A stretch of DNA of 5,217 nucleotides from Spirochaetaceae bacterium (GCA_031273985.1 JAISQV010000239.1:1-5217); one strand, 5' to 3'. Shown: positions 1 through 4,997, counted from the stretch's first letter. Program-made: numbers and translations. Notes: generated by a model not told the origin, from the sequence alone.

Positions 1-1
1 C

Positions 2-172
2 ATCGCCGGAATCATCGGGGTCGGCATCTGGGTTGGTGTTATCCAGACCAAGGTGAGCAGTCATGCCGAAGCCGTTACCGCCATGAAATCAGACCACGAT
101 CTGCTCATACGGCTTGACGGGAAAGTCAGCCTGATACTTCAAAAGCTGGAAAAAATAAGCGCTGGAATTTAG
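2..172 (+). CDS. C-terminal fragment of a small membrane protein (5' end outside window)
   Basis: The frame starting at base 2 is open from the window edge to a TAG at 170-172 and gives 56 residues, so the start lies upstream. The first 15 or so residues (IAGIIGVGIWVGVI) are a Gly/Ile/Val-rich hydrophobic run that looks like a transmembrane helix. The rest (about residues 20-53) is polar, with a heptad-like Leu/Ile pattern ending LILQKLEKIS, as in a short helical or coiled-coil tail. Small proteins of one membrane helix plus a helical tail are common both in phage lysis or structural regions and as chromosomal orphans, so no function can be assigned. The gene runs in the same direction as infC but is separated from it by about 230 non-coding bases containing hairpins, so it is probably not in the same unit. 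Confidence 0.6.
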   Translation: MAGIIGVGIWVGVIQTKVSSHAEAVTAMKSDHDLLIRLDGKVSLILQKLEKISAGI

Positions 173-181
173 CCCCCGGCT

Positions 182-227
182 GGGGGGGGGGGGGGCGTTT
201 CGGGGGGGACTTCCCCCGAAATGGGGG
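182..227 (+). repeat. Poly-G tract (G14) with two further G runs
   Basis: An uninterrupted run of 14 G occupies 182-195. It is followed by a run of 7 G (202-208) and one of 5 G (223-227), all on the plus strand and all non-coding. A run of five C (173-177) lies just upstream and another (213-217) lies between the last two G runs. Long homopolymers are prone to slipped-strand length change. Four or more closely spaced G runs can also form a G-quadruplex, in competition with the C-G hairpins here. Length calls in such tracts are error-prone, so the exact count of 14 is uncertain. Confidence 0.85.
196..223. other. Strong stem-loop in G/C-rich intergenic region
   Basis: TTTCGGGGG (198-206) is exactly complementary to CCCCCGAAA (213-221), giving 9 bp around a six-base loop. 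A G-U pair (197/222) and a C-G pair (196/223) extend it to 11 bp. No T run follows, so it is not a standard intrinsic terminator, although it could mark the 3' end of the upstream gene's transcript. It lies before the mapped infC promoter and would not be part of the transcript made from there. Confidence 0.6.
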
Positions 228-244
228 TATCGACAGACCCCGCA

Positions 245-257
245 GGGCCGCAGGCCC
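245..257. other. Short GC hairpin
   Basis: GGGCC (245-249) pairs with GGCCC (253-257) around the three-base loop GCA. It is one of a row of hairpins between the upstream gene and infC. No T run or other terminator mark follows, and no function is assigned. Confidence 0.4.
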
Positions 258-274
258 GAGTAGGCTCCGGCGCA

Positions 275-310
275 GGGGGCTCAAGAACCCGCTTGCGCGG
301 GGGAGCCCTC
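275..310. other. Two-tier hairpin before pyrimidine-rich tract
   Basis: The outer arms are 275-282 (GGGGGCTC) and 303-310 (GAGCCCTC), pairing over 8 bp with one G-U. Inside them CCCGC (288-292) pairs with GCGGG (297-301) around a four-base loop. The internal loop is AAGAA on one side and a single G on the other. Bases 306-354 downstream are almost purely C and T with no clean T run. The structure could end transcription from upstream or simply insulate the infC promoter, which begins 45 bases later. If any transcript reads in from upstream, it would also form part of a long infC leader. Confidence 0.5.
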
Positions 311-354
311 CTGCCTCCTCATTCCTACCTCTTCACTCACTTTCCCCCGCCTTA

Positions 355-383
355 TTGACAAGTTGCCGCCCATCTGCTACAGT
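355..383 (+). promoter_or_regulatory. Sigma-70-type promoter for the infC operon
   Basis: A perfect -35 box TTGACA (355-360) is followed, after exactly 17 bases, by TACAGT (378-383), which matches TATAAT at four of six positions. Transcription should begin around 390, giving a leader of only about 17 bases before the infC start codon. Such a short leader leaves no room for a long L20-binding leader of the kind known upstream of infC in Bacillus. Any L20 feedback would therefore have to act in the spacers inside the operon or on a longer transcript from upstream. Confidence 0.65.
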
Positions 384-397
384 ATTCCTTATCTTTT

Positions 398-403
398 GGA
401 GGG
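398..403 (+). promoter_or_regulatory. Ribosome binding site of infC
   Basis: GGAGGG is a strong Shine-Dalgarno core three bases before the TTG at 407. The gap is tight, but no better start lies in frame. The next ATT codon, at 428, is 24 bases away, and the translation from TTG already matches the normal IF3 N-terminus. Confidence 0.6.
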
Positions 404-406
404 CAG

Positions 407-985
407 TTGGCGGACAGGGATTTACGAATTAACGAGCAGATCCGGGTGCGGGAAGTGCGCCTTATCCGGGACGAGGGGGATCAGCAGGTCCTGCCCACCC
501 AGGAGGCCCTGGCTTTGGCACGGGAACTGGGCCTGGACCTGGTGGAGGTGGCTCCCCAGGCGAGCCCGCCGGTGGTAAAGATCCTGGATTACGGCAAGTT
601 CAAATTCGAAAACGAAAAGAAGGTCAGGGATTCCCGGAAGAAGCAGAAGCAGCTCAAACTGAAAGAGATACGGATGCAGCCCAAGATTGATGATCACGAT
701 TTGGATTTCAAGTCCAAGCATGTGCGGGAATTTTTGGGCGAAGGCAACAAGGTCAAGGTAACGGTGCGTTTCCGGGGCCGGGAGCTTGCCCACACGGAAC
801 TGGGCCTGGACGTGTTGAAGGATGTATTGAAGCGGATCGAAGGGGAATATGTGATGGATAAGTCTCCCGCCATGGAAGGCCGGTTCATGTCCATGGTTTT
901 AAGCCCCAAGGCCGTGCGAACACCCGGCGGGCAGCCCAAGGCGGCGCCCGTGGCGTCCCCTGCGGCGCCGCAAACCGCACCGTAA
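407..985 (+). CDS. infC: Translation initiation factor IF-3
   Basis: IF3 binds the 30S ribosomal subunit, keeps it apart from 50S and checks the start codon-initiator tRNA pairing. The 192-residue product shows the whole family layout. The N-terminal domain begins RINEQIRVREVRLI and carries ALALARELGLDLVEVAP at about 34-50, followed by the signature KILDYGKFKFE at 58-68. A Lys-rich linker helix spans about 70-86. The C-terminal domain begins KEIRMQPKIDDHDLDFK and includes VKVTVRFRGRE at about 116-126. Residues 171-192 form a Pro/Ala-rich tail that makes the protein somewhat longer than the usual 170-180 residues. The start is TTG; non-ATG starts are a known trait of infC, tied in E. coli to self-regulation through IF3 discrimination against a rare AUU start. 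Whether TTG does the same here is inference. It is the first gene of the operon, 69 bases before rpmI. Confidence 0.97.
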   Translation: MADRDLRINEQIRVREVRLIRDEGDQQVLPTQEALALARELGLDLVEVAPQASPPVVKILDYGKFKFENEKKVRDSRKKQKQLKLKEIRMQPKIDDHDLDFKSKHVREFLGEGNKVKVTVRFRGRELAHTELGLDVLKDVLKRIEGEYVMDKSPAMEGRFMSMVLSPKAVRTPGGQPKAAPVASPAAPQTAP

Positions 986-986
986 A

Positions 987-1034
987 TGCCGGCCCTTCGG
1001 CACATTTGAGTAACAGGGCGCCGCGGAAAAGCGG
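987..1034 (+). other. Small stem-loops in infC-rpmI spacer
   Basis: Immediately after the infC stop, TGCCG (987-991) pairs with CGGCA (998-1002) around six bases. A second short stem, CCGC (1021-1024) with GCGG (1031-1034), has a purine loop GGAAAA. Neither is followed by T residues, so readthrough into rpmI is expected. In enteric bacteria L20 represses rpmI through RNA structure in this part of the operon. These stems are a candidate place for such control, but no match to a known L20 site was established. Confidence 0.35.
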
Positions 1035-1054
1035 GGCCGCAACAGGGGTAGATT

Positions 1055-1255
1055 ATGCCTAAGATGAAGACCAGAAAGAGCGCGGCCAAACGTTACTCCT
1101 TCACCGGGAGCGGAAAGGTCAAGTACAAAAAACAGAATCTCCGCCATATTCTGACGAAAAAGTCCGCCAAGCGGAAACGGAATCTGCGGCATCCGGGGAT
1201 TCTTTCCAGCGACAATGTGGGGGTTATCCGCAAGCGCCTTTTGCCCTACGGCTGA
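1055..1255 (+). CDS. rpmI: 50S ribosomal protein L35
   Basis: L35 is a small basic protein of the large ribosomal subunit. The 66-residue product has the family's usual length and pattern: MPKMKTRKSAAKRYSFTGSGKV at the start, the Lys/Arg-rich stretch LTKKSAKRKRNLR in the middle (33-45), and the ending VIRKRLLPYG. Nearly every third residue is Lys or Arg, as expected for an rRNA-binding protein. The ATG follows an AGGGGT ribosome binding site by five bases. It sits in the classic infC-rpmI-rplT order, 70 bases before rplT. Confidence 0.97.
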   Translation: MPKMKTRKSAAKRYSFTGSGKVKYKKQNLRHILTKKSAKRKRNLRHPGILSSDNVGVIRKRLLPYG

Positions 1256-1272
1256 GGCGGACCCAAAAAGCA

Positions 1273-1289
1273 GCGGGCCGGGGGCCCGC
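1273..1289 (+). other. Perfect GC hairpin in rpmI-rplT spacer
   Basis: GCGGGCC (1273-1279) pairs fully with GGCCCGC (1283-1289) around a GGG loop. This is a very stable 7-bp stem 18 bases after the rpmI stop and 36 bases before the rplT start. The following bases (CGGAGCGATTTTG) hold only four T residues after a gap, so it is at most a weak or conditional terminator. It may instead stabilise mRNA ends or take part in L20 feedback; both ideas are inference. Confidence 0.5.
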
Positions 1290-1325
1290 CGGAGCGATTT
1301 TGCACAAAAGGAAAGGGGTTGAGAT

Positions 1326-1685
1326 ATGTCAAGAGCGGTAGACGGGTCCCGGAGGCGGGATCATCGTAAAAAGATACTCAAACAGGCCAAGGGCTACTGG
1401 GGCAGGCGGCATTCGAACTATAAAACGGCCAAAGATGCGGTTACCAAGGCCCTCTTCTATGCCTACCGGGACAGGAAGGATCGCAAGGGGAATTTCCGCC
1501 GCCTGTGGATAGTGCGGATAAACGCCGCCTGCCGGGAGGAGGGCCTGAGCTATTCCCGTTTCATCGCGGGACTCGCCTCGGCGGGGATCACCATCAACCG
1601 CAAGGCGCTGGCCCATCTTGCCCTGGAGGATCAGGCTGCCTTTAAGGCAGTGGTCGTTCAGGTAAAAACAGCGCTGGGGGCCTAG
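1326..1685 (+). CDS. rplT: 50S ribosomal protein L20
   Basis: L20 binds 23S rRNA directly, is needed early in 50S assembly, and in several bacteria represses its own operon. The 119-residue product is full length. Its basic N-terminal extension contains RRRDHRKKILKQAKGYWGRR (9-28), and its globular half contains the family signature GNFRRLWIVRINAACR (55-70) and YSRFIAGLASAGITINRKALA (76-96, split here only by reading frame length). The usual RINAAAR is RINAACR here, a mild change. The ATG follows an AAAGGGG ribosome binding site (1312-1318). The TAG is only three bases before the next start, so translation of the next gene is probably coupled to it. Confidence 0.97.
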   Translation: MSRAVDGSRRRDHRKKILKQAKGYWGRRHSNYKTAKDAVTKALFYAYRDRKDRKGNFRRLWIVRINAACREEGLSYSRFIAGLASAGITINRKALAHLALEDQAAFKAVVVQVKTALGA

Positions 1686-1688
1686 ATC

Positions 1689-2138
1689 ATGGTTACCCTC
1701 GATCAAATCAAACTGCTGGAAGCCAAGGTTGCCAGGACCATAGAGATTGTGAACCAGGTTACCGGGGAAAATTCCTACCTGAAGGGCAAGCTGGAAACCT
1801 ATCAGAAACGGATTGATGAGCTCGAGGTACTGATTCAGCGTTTCAAGGAAGACCAGGGGCGTATTGAAGAAGGGATCATGTCCACCCTGGACCGGCTGAA
1901 CAAGTTTGAAGAGGCCGTGGAAGGCGGCGCCAGGGAGGAGCCTCCTGCCGCCGAAGAACCGCCGCCCGCAAAAAGGCCGGAGCCTGAGCCCCTTCATATT
2001 GTCGCCAATGACGACACGGCCCCCGCTGCGGCCTATATCCCGGCGGAGGAAGATGCGGACGACCCCCTTATTTTTGATGAAGGTGATGATACGGGTGACG
2101 CCGCCCTCAGCAACAATTCGGAACTGGACATTTTTTAG
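1689..2138 (+). CDS. Coiled-coil protein, ZapB-like in form, probable cell-division partner of ZapA
   Basis: The 149-residue protein has no signal peptide or membrane helix. Residues 3-75 are a long heptad-patterned helix (QIKLLEAKVARTIEIVNQV through KRIDELEVLIQRF to LDRLNKFEEA) expected to form a parallel coiled coil. Residues 80-103 are a Pro/Glu/Ala-rich linker. The acidic C-terminus (about 105-149) is rich in Asp and ends SELDIF. ZapB of E. coli is a short coiled coil that binds ZapA at the division ring. A coiled-coil gene placed nine bases before a ZapA domain suggests a comparable partner, although the tail has no counterpart in ZapB and the assignment is inference from form and position. 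The ATG lies three bases after the rplT stop, with a GGGGG ribosome binding site inside the end of rplT. The alternative is an unrelated structural or adaptor protein. Confidence 0.85.
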   Translation: MVTLDQIKLLEAKVARTIEIVNQVTGENSYLKGKLETYQKRIDELEVLIQRFKEDQGRIEEGIMSTLDRLNKFEEAVEGGAREEPPAAEEPPPAKRPEPEPLHIVANDDTAPAAAYIPAEEDADDPLIFDEGDDTGDAALSNNSELDIF

Positions 2139-2141
2139 GAG
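2137..2141 (+). promoter_or_regulatory. Ribosome binding site of the zapA-manA gene, overlapping the upstream stop
   Basis: AGGAG begins inside the TAG (2136-2138) of the coiled-coil gene and ends five bases before the GTG at 2147. This fixes the GTG as start and makes translation of the two genes probably coupled. Confidence 0.75.
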
Positions 2142-2146
2142 CCTCT

Positions 2147-3733
2147 GTGGCGAAAAGTGACCTCCGTATTGATATATTGGGGACTTCCTTTTCGATTTCC
2201 GCCGATGAGGATAGAGCTTACCTCGAAAGCCTGTTGAATTATTACCGTATAAAAGTTGAAAATACCCGGAAAAGAACCGGCCTCCAGGATCCCCTGAAGT
2301 TGGCCCTGGTAACGGGTTTTTTACTCTGCGATGATATTTTTAAGGGAAAAGCCGGGGAGGAGCAGGACGAGGCGGAGCGGCTGACCCTGGACCTTATCAG
2401 CCGCATCGATGCGGCGCTTTCTGTGGGGGAGACCGCCGCCTCCTCCGATGGCGGTGAGGCTTCGGAAGGGTCCCCGGCGGAGCGCGAGAGGCTGCCTTTC
2501 TTCAAACTGGAAAACACGGTAAAGCATTATGCCTGGGGCTCCCCCCGCTGGATACCCCGGCTTCTCAATCAGCCCAATGAAAAGGCCGAACCCTGGGCGG
2601 AACTCTGGATGGGGGTTAACCCCGCGGGCCCCTCCCAGGCCGGAGAGGAGGGGGAGCGCCGATCCCTGGGGGAGATCATCGCCGAGTACCCGGATTATTA
2701 TCTGGGGGCGGAGCTTCGCCGGAATTTCGGGACCCTGCCCTTTCTCTTCAAGCTCCTCGCCGCGGGAAAACCTCTCTCCATTCAGGCCCACCCCGGGGAG
2801 GAACAGGCCCGGCGCGGCTGGGAAAGGGAGAATCAGGCGGGCCTCCCCCCGGAGTCCCCGGAGCGGAACTACCGGGACCCCAACGGCAAGCCGGAACTGC
2901 TTTGCGCCCTGGGGAATTTCCGGGCCCTCTGCGGCTTCCGGGAGCGCCAGGACATAAGGCGGCTCTTTGAAATCTTCGGCGGCGAAGATTTTGACGGGGA
3001 CGGGGTGAAGCCTTCGGAGGCGCTTAAAGACGCCCTGCTGGACTTGAAAGACGCCCTCGCCGGGGAGGAGGGCCTGCGGGATATGCTGGGCCTGCTCCTG
3101 GGCCTGGACGCCGAAACCCGCCGCGACCTGGGGGTCTATGCCCTGGCCCAGGCGCCGCAGTTGGAGGAGGCCCACCCGGAGTACGCCGGGGAATGGCGGG
3201 CCATAGCCGGGCTGGCGGAGCTGTACCCTGATGATCCGGGAATTCTGGCGCCCCTTTTCCTCAATCTGTTGCGGCTCAAAACAGGAGAGGCGATTTTTCT
3301 CCCCCCCGGCGTACTTCACGCCTACCTTGAGGGATTCGGCCTGGAGTTGCAGGCCGATTCGGATAATATCATACGGGGGGGACTTACGGCAAAGCATATT
3401 GATGTGGAGGAGCTCTTCACGATACTGCGCTTTACCCCCTATCAACCCGCCATTCTCCAGGGTGCGGAGTTGAGCGCCGCCAAAGGCTGGCACACGTACC
3501 GGGCTGTCTGCCGGGAATTTTCCCTCTACTTTGCCCAGAGCTGGGGGGAGTCCCTGGCCCTTCCGCCGGGGCCTGTCATCGTATTGGTAACCCAGGGAGA
3601 GGCCCGGCTTTTCACAGAAAAAGGGGAAGAACTGCTCCTGGGGCCGGGTGAAAGCGCCTTTGCCGCGCCGGGGGCGGCGCATCTGGAGGGGAGCTTTACG
3701 GCCTTTGCCGCAGGCCCCGGCGCATACCACTGA
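2147..3733 (+). CDS. ZapA domain fused to class I mannose-6-phosphate isomerase (ManA)
   Basis: One 528-residue frame contains two proteins that are normally separate. Residues 1-92 form a ZapA domain (SDLRIDILGTSFSISADEDRAYLESLLNYY, then a helix through LKLALVTGFLLCDDIF and LTLDLISRID); ZapA binds and cross-links FtsZ at the division ring. Residues 93-117 are a Gly/Ser/Glu-rich linker. Residues 118-528 are a full ManA, which interconverts mannose-6-phosphate and fructose-6-phosphate using zinc. Landmarks are HYAWGS (127-132), AELWMG (151-156), LPFLFK (197-202), SIQAHP with Gln213 and His215, KPE with Glu250, LPPGVLHAYLEG with His391, and SDNIIRGGLTAKHID with Arg410. These cover the four usual zinc ligands and the catalytic Arg, so activity is plausible. 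Two family His residues are replaced (Asn158, Gly247). No ATG, GTG or TTG with a ribosome binding site lies near the ManA start. Only a CTG at 2492, nine bases after GGAG, could give separate ManA. Confidence 0.93.
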   Translation: MAKSDLRIDILGTSFSISADEDRAYLESLLNYYRIKVENTRKRTGLQDPLKLALVTGFLLCDDIFKGKAGEEQDEAERLTLDLISRIDAALSVGETAASSDGGEASEGSPAERERLPFFKLENTVKHYAWGSPRWIPRLLNQPNEKAEPWAELWMGVNPAGPSQAGEEGERRSLGEIIAEYPDYYLGAELRRNFGTLPFLFKLLAAGKPLSIQAHPGEEQARRGWERENQAGLPPESPERNYRDPNGKPELLCALGNFRALCGFRERQDIRRLFEIFGGEDFDGDGVKPSEALKDALLDLKDALAGEEGLRDMLGLLLGLDAETRRDLGVYALAQAPQLEEAHPEYAGEWRAIAGLAELYPDDPGILAPLFLNLLRLKTGEAIFLPPGVLHAYLEGFGLELQADSDNIIRGGLTAKHIDVEELFTILRFTPYQPAILQGAELSAAKGWHTYRAVCREFSLYFAQSWGESLALPPGPVIVLVTQGEARLFTEKGEELLLGPGESAFAAPGAAHLEGSFTAFAAGPGAYH

Positions 3734-3749
3734 TTCTTTGCGGCCCTTC

Positions 3750-4235
3750 ATGAAAATTCTGGTAGACGCGGACTCCTGCCCCCGGCCCGTCCGGGACCTG
3801 GTGTTGCGGACCGCCGCCAAAAGGGAGTTTCCCGTCATTTTTGCGGCAAACCGGCCCATACCGGGTGCAGCCGGACCCGGCGTCCGGATGGAGCTGTGCC
3901 CGCCGGAAGAAGGCTCTGCGGACGACCGCCTCGTGGAACTCGCCGCGCCGGGGGATCTCGCCATAACCAGGGACATAGCCCTCGCCGAAAGGCTCCTGGA
4001 AAAGGCCGTGCGGACCCTGGACGACCGGGGAAGGCGCTACACGGGGGAAACTATACGGGAACGGCTCTCCATCAGGAATTTTACGGTGGCCCTGGCCGAA
4101 TCCGGCCTTGGGGCGGAACGGCAGGCGGTTTACGGAAAGCGGGAACTCAAGACCTTCGCCGATGCCTTTGACCGGGAACTTTCCCGCCTGCGCACGGAGG
4201 GCGGCGCGGGAACGGAGCCTGGCGGAATGACCTAG
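3750..4235 (+). CDS. YaiI/YqxD family protein (UPF0178, DUF188)
   Basis: The 161-residue product has the family's usual length of about 150-160. Conserved landmarks are the N-terminal MKILVDADSCP (Asp6, Asp8, Cys10), the small loop AANRPI (32-37), DDRLVE (58-63), GDLAITRDIALAERLLEK (68-85), the NPRG-like turn LDDRGRRYTGETI (90-102), and the basic C-terminal KRELKTFADAFDREL (130-144). The family is related in fold to PIN-like nucleases, with clustered Asp residues as a possible metal site, but its reaction is not established. The ATG at 3750 is chosen because family proteins begin at this M-x-ILVDAD. A longer in-frame start at 3648 would add 34 unrelated residues inside manA. The gap from the manA stop is 16 bases and no clear ribosome binding site is seen, so coupling is likely. 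It is the last gene of the operon. Confidence 0.9.
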   Translation: MKILVDADSCPRPVRDLVLRTAAKREFPVIFAANRPIPGAAGPGVRMELCPPEEGSADDRLVELAAPGDLAITRDIALAERLLEKAVRTLDDRGRRYTGETIRERLSIRNFTVALAESGLGAERQAVYGKRELKTFADAFDRELSRLRTEGGAGTEPGGMT

Positions 4236-4252
4236 CCAAAACGCAGCCCGAG

Positions 4253-4266
4253 CCGCCTACCGGCGG
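4253..4266. terminator. GC hairpin at the operon end, possible terminator
   Basis: CCGCC (4253-4257) pairs with GGCGG (4262-4266) around TACC, with a possible outer G-U pair, 17 bases after the YaiI-family stop. It stands between convergent genes and could serve either strand. There is no T run on either side (the plus strand continues TGAAGCGTT), so intrinsic termination is uncertain. It may belong to the repeat region that follows. Confidence 0.3.
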
Positions 4267-4301
4267 TGAAGCGTTAACAGTCCTGTTATGTGCAGTAAAA
4301 A

Positions 4302-4395
4302 CCTGTTACGAAGCGCTCAGCCATGGACGGCTGGGCGTATTCTATTGGCTCTGTCTGCTACGAAACGTCACGCCATGAACGGTGGGCAGAATTGT
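4302..4395. repeat. Degenerate tandem repeat with hairpin cores (about 52-base period)
   Basis: Two similar units begin at 4302 and 4354. Both share the order CTG(T/C)TACGAA(G/A)CG, then TCA, GCCATG(G/A)ACGG, TGGGC, with scattered changes. The first unit carries a stem CAGCC (4318-4322) with GGCTG (4329-4333); the second has a decayed version of it. A CCTGTTA at 4282-4288 and the hairpin at 4253-4266 hint at a further, older unit upstream. The arrangement resembles a small intergenic palindromic repeat between convergent genes. No open frame or transposase is present. The rest of 4236-4438 shows nothing else that can be named. Confidence 0.5.
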
Positions 4396-4438
4396 CTCCA
4401 CTAGAACATTCATAATCCAATGGAACAAATTCTACTAT

Positions 4439-4876
4439 TTAATTAAATGCTTCAGTACTATATGCGACCGTTATCTCTTGATCGCTTATCAAATAAGTCT
4501 CTTCACTTTTGAGGCCGTCATTCGGCCAGCCCAAGTCAAGACATATCCGTATCGGAATCCGTTCATCCCGCATATTCTTTATAGACTCCGTGTCAAGCAG
4601 GTCACTATAGTCTGCGCTAACAGTACCGTCAGATGCAACAGTTACTTCTTCATGATGATAACCACTAGAATTGAACGCATTCATACCATTAATTTTTTGT
4701 GACCACCCGAAATAGACTTTTACTGTTTTTCCAACATAATCAGTCAAACCGGTAACTGTTATTATAAAAATATCATCGCCTCCACCGGGGGTCCCATTAT
4801 CACAACTAATAACCGTAATCCCCAATACCAGCATAATTGCCAGTATTCCCACAAAAACAAAACCGTTCTTCTTCAT
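4439..4876 (-). CDS. Small secreted lipoprotein, function unknown
   Basis: The 145-residue product begins with a lipoprotein signal: basic MKKNG, a hydrophobic run FVFVGILAIMLVLGIT (6-21) and the lipobox VISC with Cys25, followed by DNG and a Gly-rich spacer (TPGGGDD). The mature part (about 33-145) reads as short beta strands: IFIITVTGLTDYVGKTVKV, then HHEEVTVASDGTVSADYSDL, and near the end SDQEITVAYS. It contains no Cys beyond the lipidated one and one before the end (CLDLGW). No known enzyme motif is seen. Lipoproteins with this CDNG start form large families in termite-gut treponemes, which is the main clue to the host. The ATG at 4876 is preferred over the in-frame TTG at 4882 because AGGGG lies nine bases before the ATG and only three before the TTG. 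The gene is clearly more AT-rich than the operon, and it converges on it. Confidence 0.8.
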   Translation of the reverse strand: MKKNGFVFVGILAIMLVLGITVISCDNGTPGGGDDIFIITVTGLTDYVGKTVKVYFGWSQKINGMNAFNSSGYHHEEVTVASDGTVSADYSDLLDTESIKNMRDERIPIRICLDLGWPNDGLKSEETYLISDQEITVAYSTEAFN

Positions 4877-4885
4877 TATCAAGAA

Positions 4886-4890
4886 CCCCT
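4886..4890 (-). promoter_or_regulatory. Ribosome binding site of the lipoprotein gene
   Basis: On the minus strand AGGGG is followed by nine bases and then ATG (4876-4874). This spacing favours the ATG as start over the TTG six bases earlier. Confidence 0.55.
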
Positions 4891-4910
4891 TTGCGGTCTT
4901 TCCCGCCGTT

Positions 4911-4916
4911 ATTATA
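4911..4916 (-). promoter_or_regulatory. Candidate -10 box for the lipoprotein gene
   Basis: The minus strand reads a perfect TATAAT here, about 35 bases before the lipoprotein ATG, so a transcript would start near 4905 with a short leader. No good TTGACA-like box is found at 16-18 bases upstream (the region reads CCGTAT), so the promoter may need an activator. The alternative is a chance match in AT-rich DNA. A second minus-strand match, TATACT (4990-4985), lies further upstream. Confidence 0.35.
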
Positions 4917-4974
4917 AAAAGCCGGTATACCCCATACGGAGATACCCGCCTTTTTTTGCGAAAGAATGAGAAAG

Positions 4975-4997
4975 GTTATTTTGCAGTATAAAATAAC
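4975..4997. promoter_or_regulatory. Perfect 8-bp inverted repeat, candidate operator
   Basis: GTTATTTT (4975-4982) and AAAATAAC (4990-4997) are exact inverted copies around a seven-base centre (GCAGTAT). The span of 23 bases suits a dimeric DNA-binding regulator, and it overlaps a minus-strand TATACT box. It lies about 100 bases upstream of the lipoprotein start. An mRNA hairpin or chance palindrome in AT-rich sequence is also possible. Confidence 0.35.

Noticed and set aside
229..354. tRNA or known riboswitch in the hairpin-rich stretch
   Set aside because: No cloverleaf with a T-loop motif and no recognisable riboswitch core is visible.
363..578. Plus-strand frame overlapping the infC start
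   Set aside because: It is a Trp/Arg/Cys-rich shadow of infC in another frame with no family resemblance.
3648..3749. Longer start for the YaiI-family gene
   Set aside because: The added 34 residues overlap manA and match nothing in the family, which begins at MKILVDAD.
2321..3976. Long minus-strand open frame of 551 codons opposite zapA-manA and the YaiI-family gene
   Set aside because: It is the complement of GC-rich, well-conserved coding sequence. Its product is rich in Gly, Arg and Pro with no recognisable domain, while the plus strand has clear motifs and ribosome binding sites.
4382..4702. Plus-strand open frame of 106 codons
   Set aside because: It is antisense to the lipoprotein gene, lacks a ribosome binding site and has no domain-like sequence; the minus strand has a full lipoprotein signal.
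4921..4957. Plus-strand terminator with T7 run after GGTAT/ATACC arms
   Set aside because: The stem is only five pairs with a long loop and ends four bases before the T run, and no plus-strand gene would need it.
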